From positions 3,894,501 to 3,958,500 of the forward strand of contig JAKCOZ010000041.1 of assembly GCA_022605955.1 (NCBI GenBank): a stretch of 64,000 nt of DNA. The letters run 5' to 3'. Position 1 is the first letter of the stretch; each line of letters begins with the position of its first letter. Below are positions 63,795-64,000 of the stretch, one piece after another. A model generated the notes under the pieces. That model ran no database searches, had not been told where the DNA came from, and worked only from the letters and a program-made list of their open reading frames with translations. The DNA comes from Rallus limicola. Its lineage: Eukaryota; Chordata; Aves; Gruiformes; Rallidae. The position numbers and the translations under genes are program-made.

Positions 63795-64000
63795 ATGGAC
63801 AAGACACTTCAATGAAGGAATGCAAGAGATTTAATGATTTTGGTATCACGTGAAATACACCTATATACACCAAATTCCCATTTGTGAAGAGACACCAGAA
63901 TGCACACCCTAGAGATACAGCTAGATGAAATCTCAATGCCAGTGAACATAGTATTGTTTAAGTAAAATTCATGGAAAAATAAGCCTCAAGCTAAAGAGGA

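Noticed and set aside
1..64000. CRISPR arrays, operons, prokaryotic promoters, tRNA or rRNA genes
   Set aside because: No evenly spaced direct repeats, no gene clusters and no tRNA cloverleaf or rRNA sequence was recognised by eye. The sequence type is vertebrate nuclear. A tRNAscan or Rfam search would be decisive.

Overview
The window looks like non-coding DNA from a bird nuclear genome. It is AT-rich and CpG-poor, with no ribosome binding sites, operons or long open frames. The only dispersed elements I recognise are avian: about 15 fragments of CR1 LINEs, plus two endogenous-retrovirus LTR pieces of the kind found in birds. The CR1 calls rest on the family's 3' hallmark, a 3' end built from 8-bp units of the type ATTCTATG / GATTCTGT preceded by a GGTTGGA...CCCTTCCAACCC block, and on strong 5' truncation. 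The ERVL-type LTR at 51.2 kb begins with the TGTCCTGGTTTCA motif typical of bird ERVL LTRs. I cannot name the species or the locus.

No host protein-coding gene can be supported. The longer open frames, up to 290 codons, lie inside CR1 copies, mostly antisense. The others are scattered, lack protein-like features and often overlap an equally open frame on the other strand. The only frame with some claim to being coding is at the left edge (2-244), open to the window boundary and just upstream of a purine-rich tract and an LTR. It may be the tail of an old retroviral internal region.

Layout: 1-654, 3' end of an endogenous retrovirus with its LTR, then a small CpG-dense patch at 767-845. 2.1-6.75 kb, four CR1 copies; two of them (3518-4090 plus, 6166-6739 minus) form a 99% identical inverted repeat. 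6.75-14.6 kb, single-copy DNA with a GC-rich patch near 9.35-9.66 kb. 14.6 and 19.5 kb, CR1 copies with a perfect 22-bp-arm hairpin between them at 16425-16471. 20.1-29.1 kb, the longest stretch without a recognisable element. 29.1-30.15 kb, the longest CR1 copy. 32.35, 39.05 and 41.5 kb, short CR1 copies. 47.3-47.9 kb, a CR1 with a small inverted piece at its 5' end. 51.2-51.7 kb, a solo ERVL-type LTR. 57.3-58.7 kb, a CR1 cluster. 63.6-63.8 kb, a CR1 tail beside a CpG-dense segment.

The most interesting observations are structural: the near-identical inverted CR1 pair, the perfect hairpin at 16.4 kb, the inverted CR1 head at 47.3 kb, and three CpG-dense patches in an otherwise CpG-depleted background. 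I did not find an operon-like or defence-like system, and the sequence gives no sign of one.
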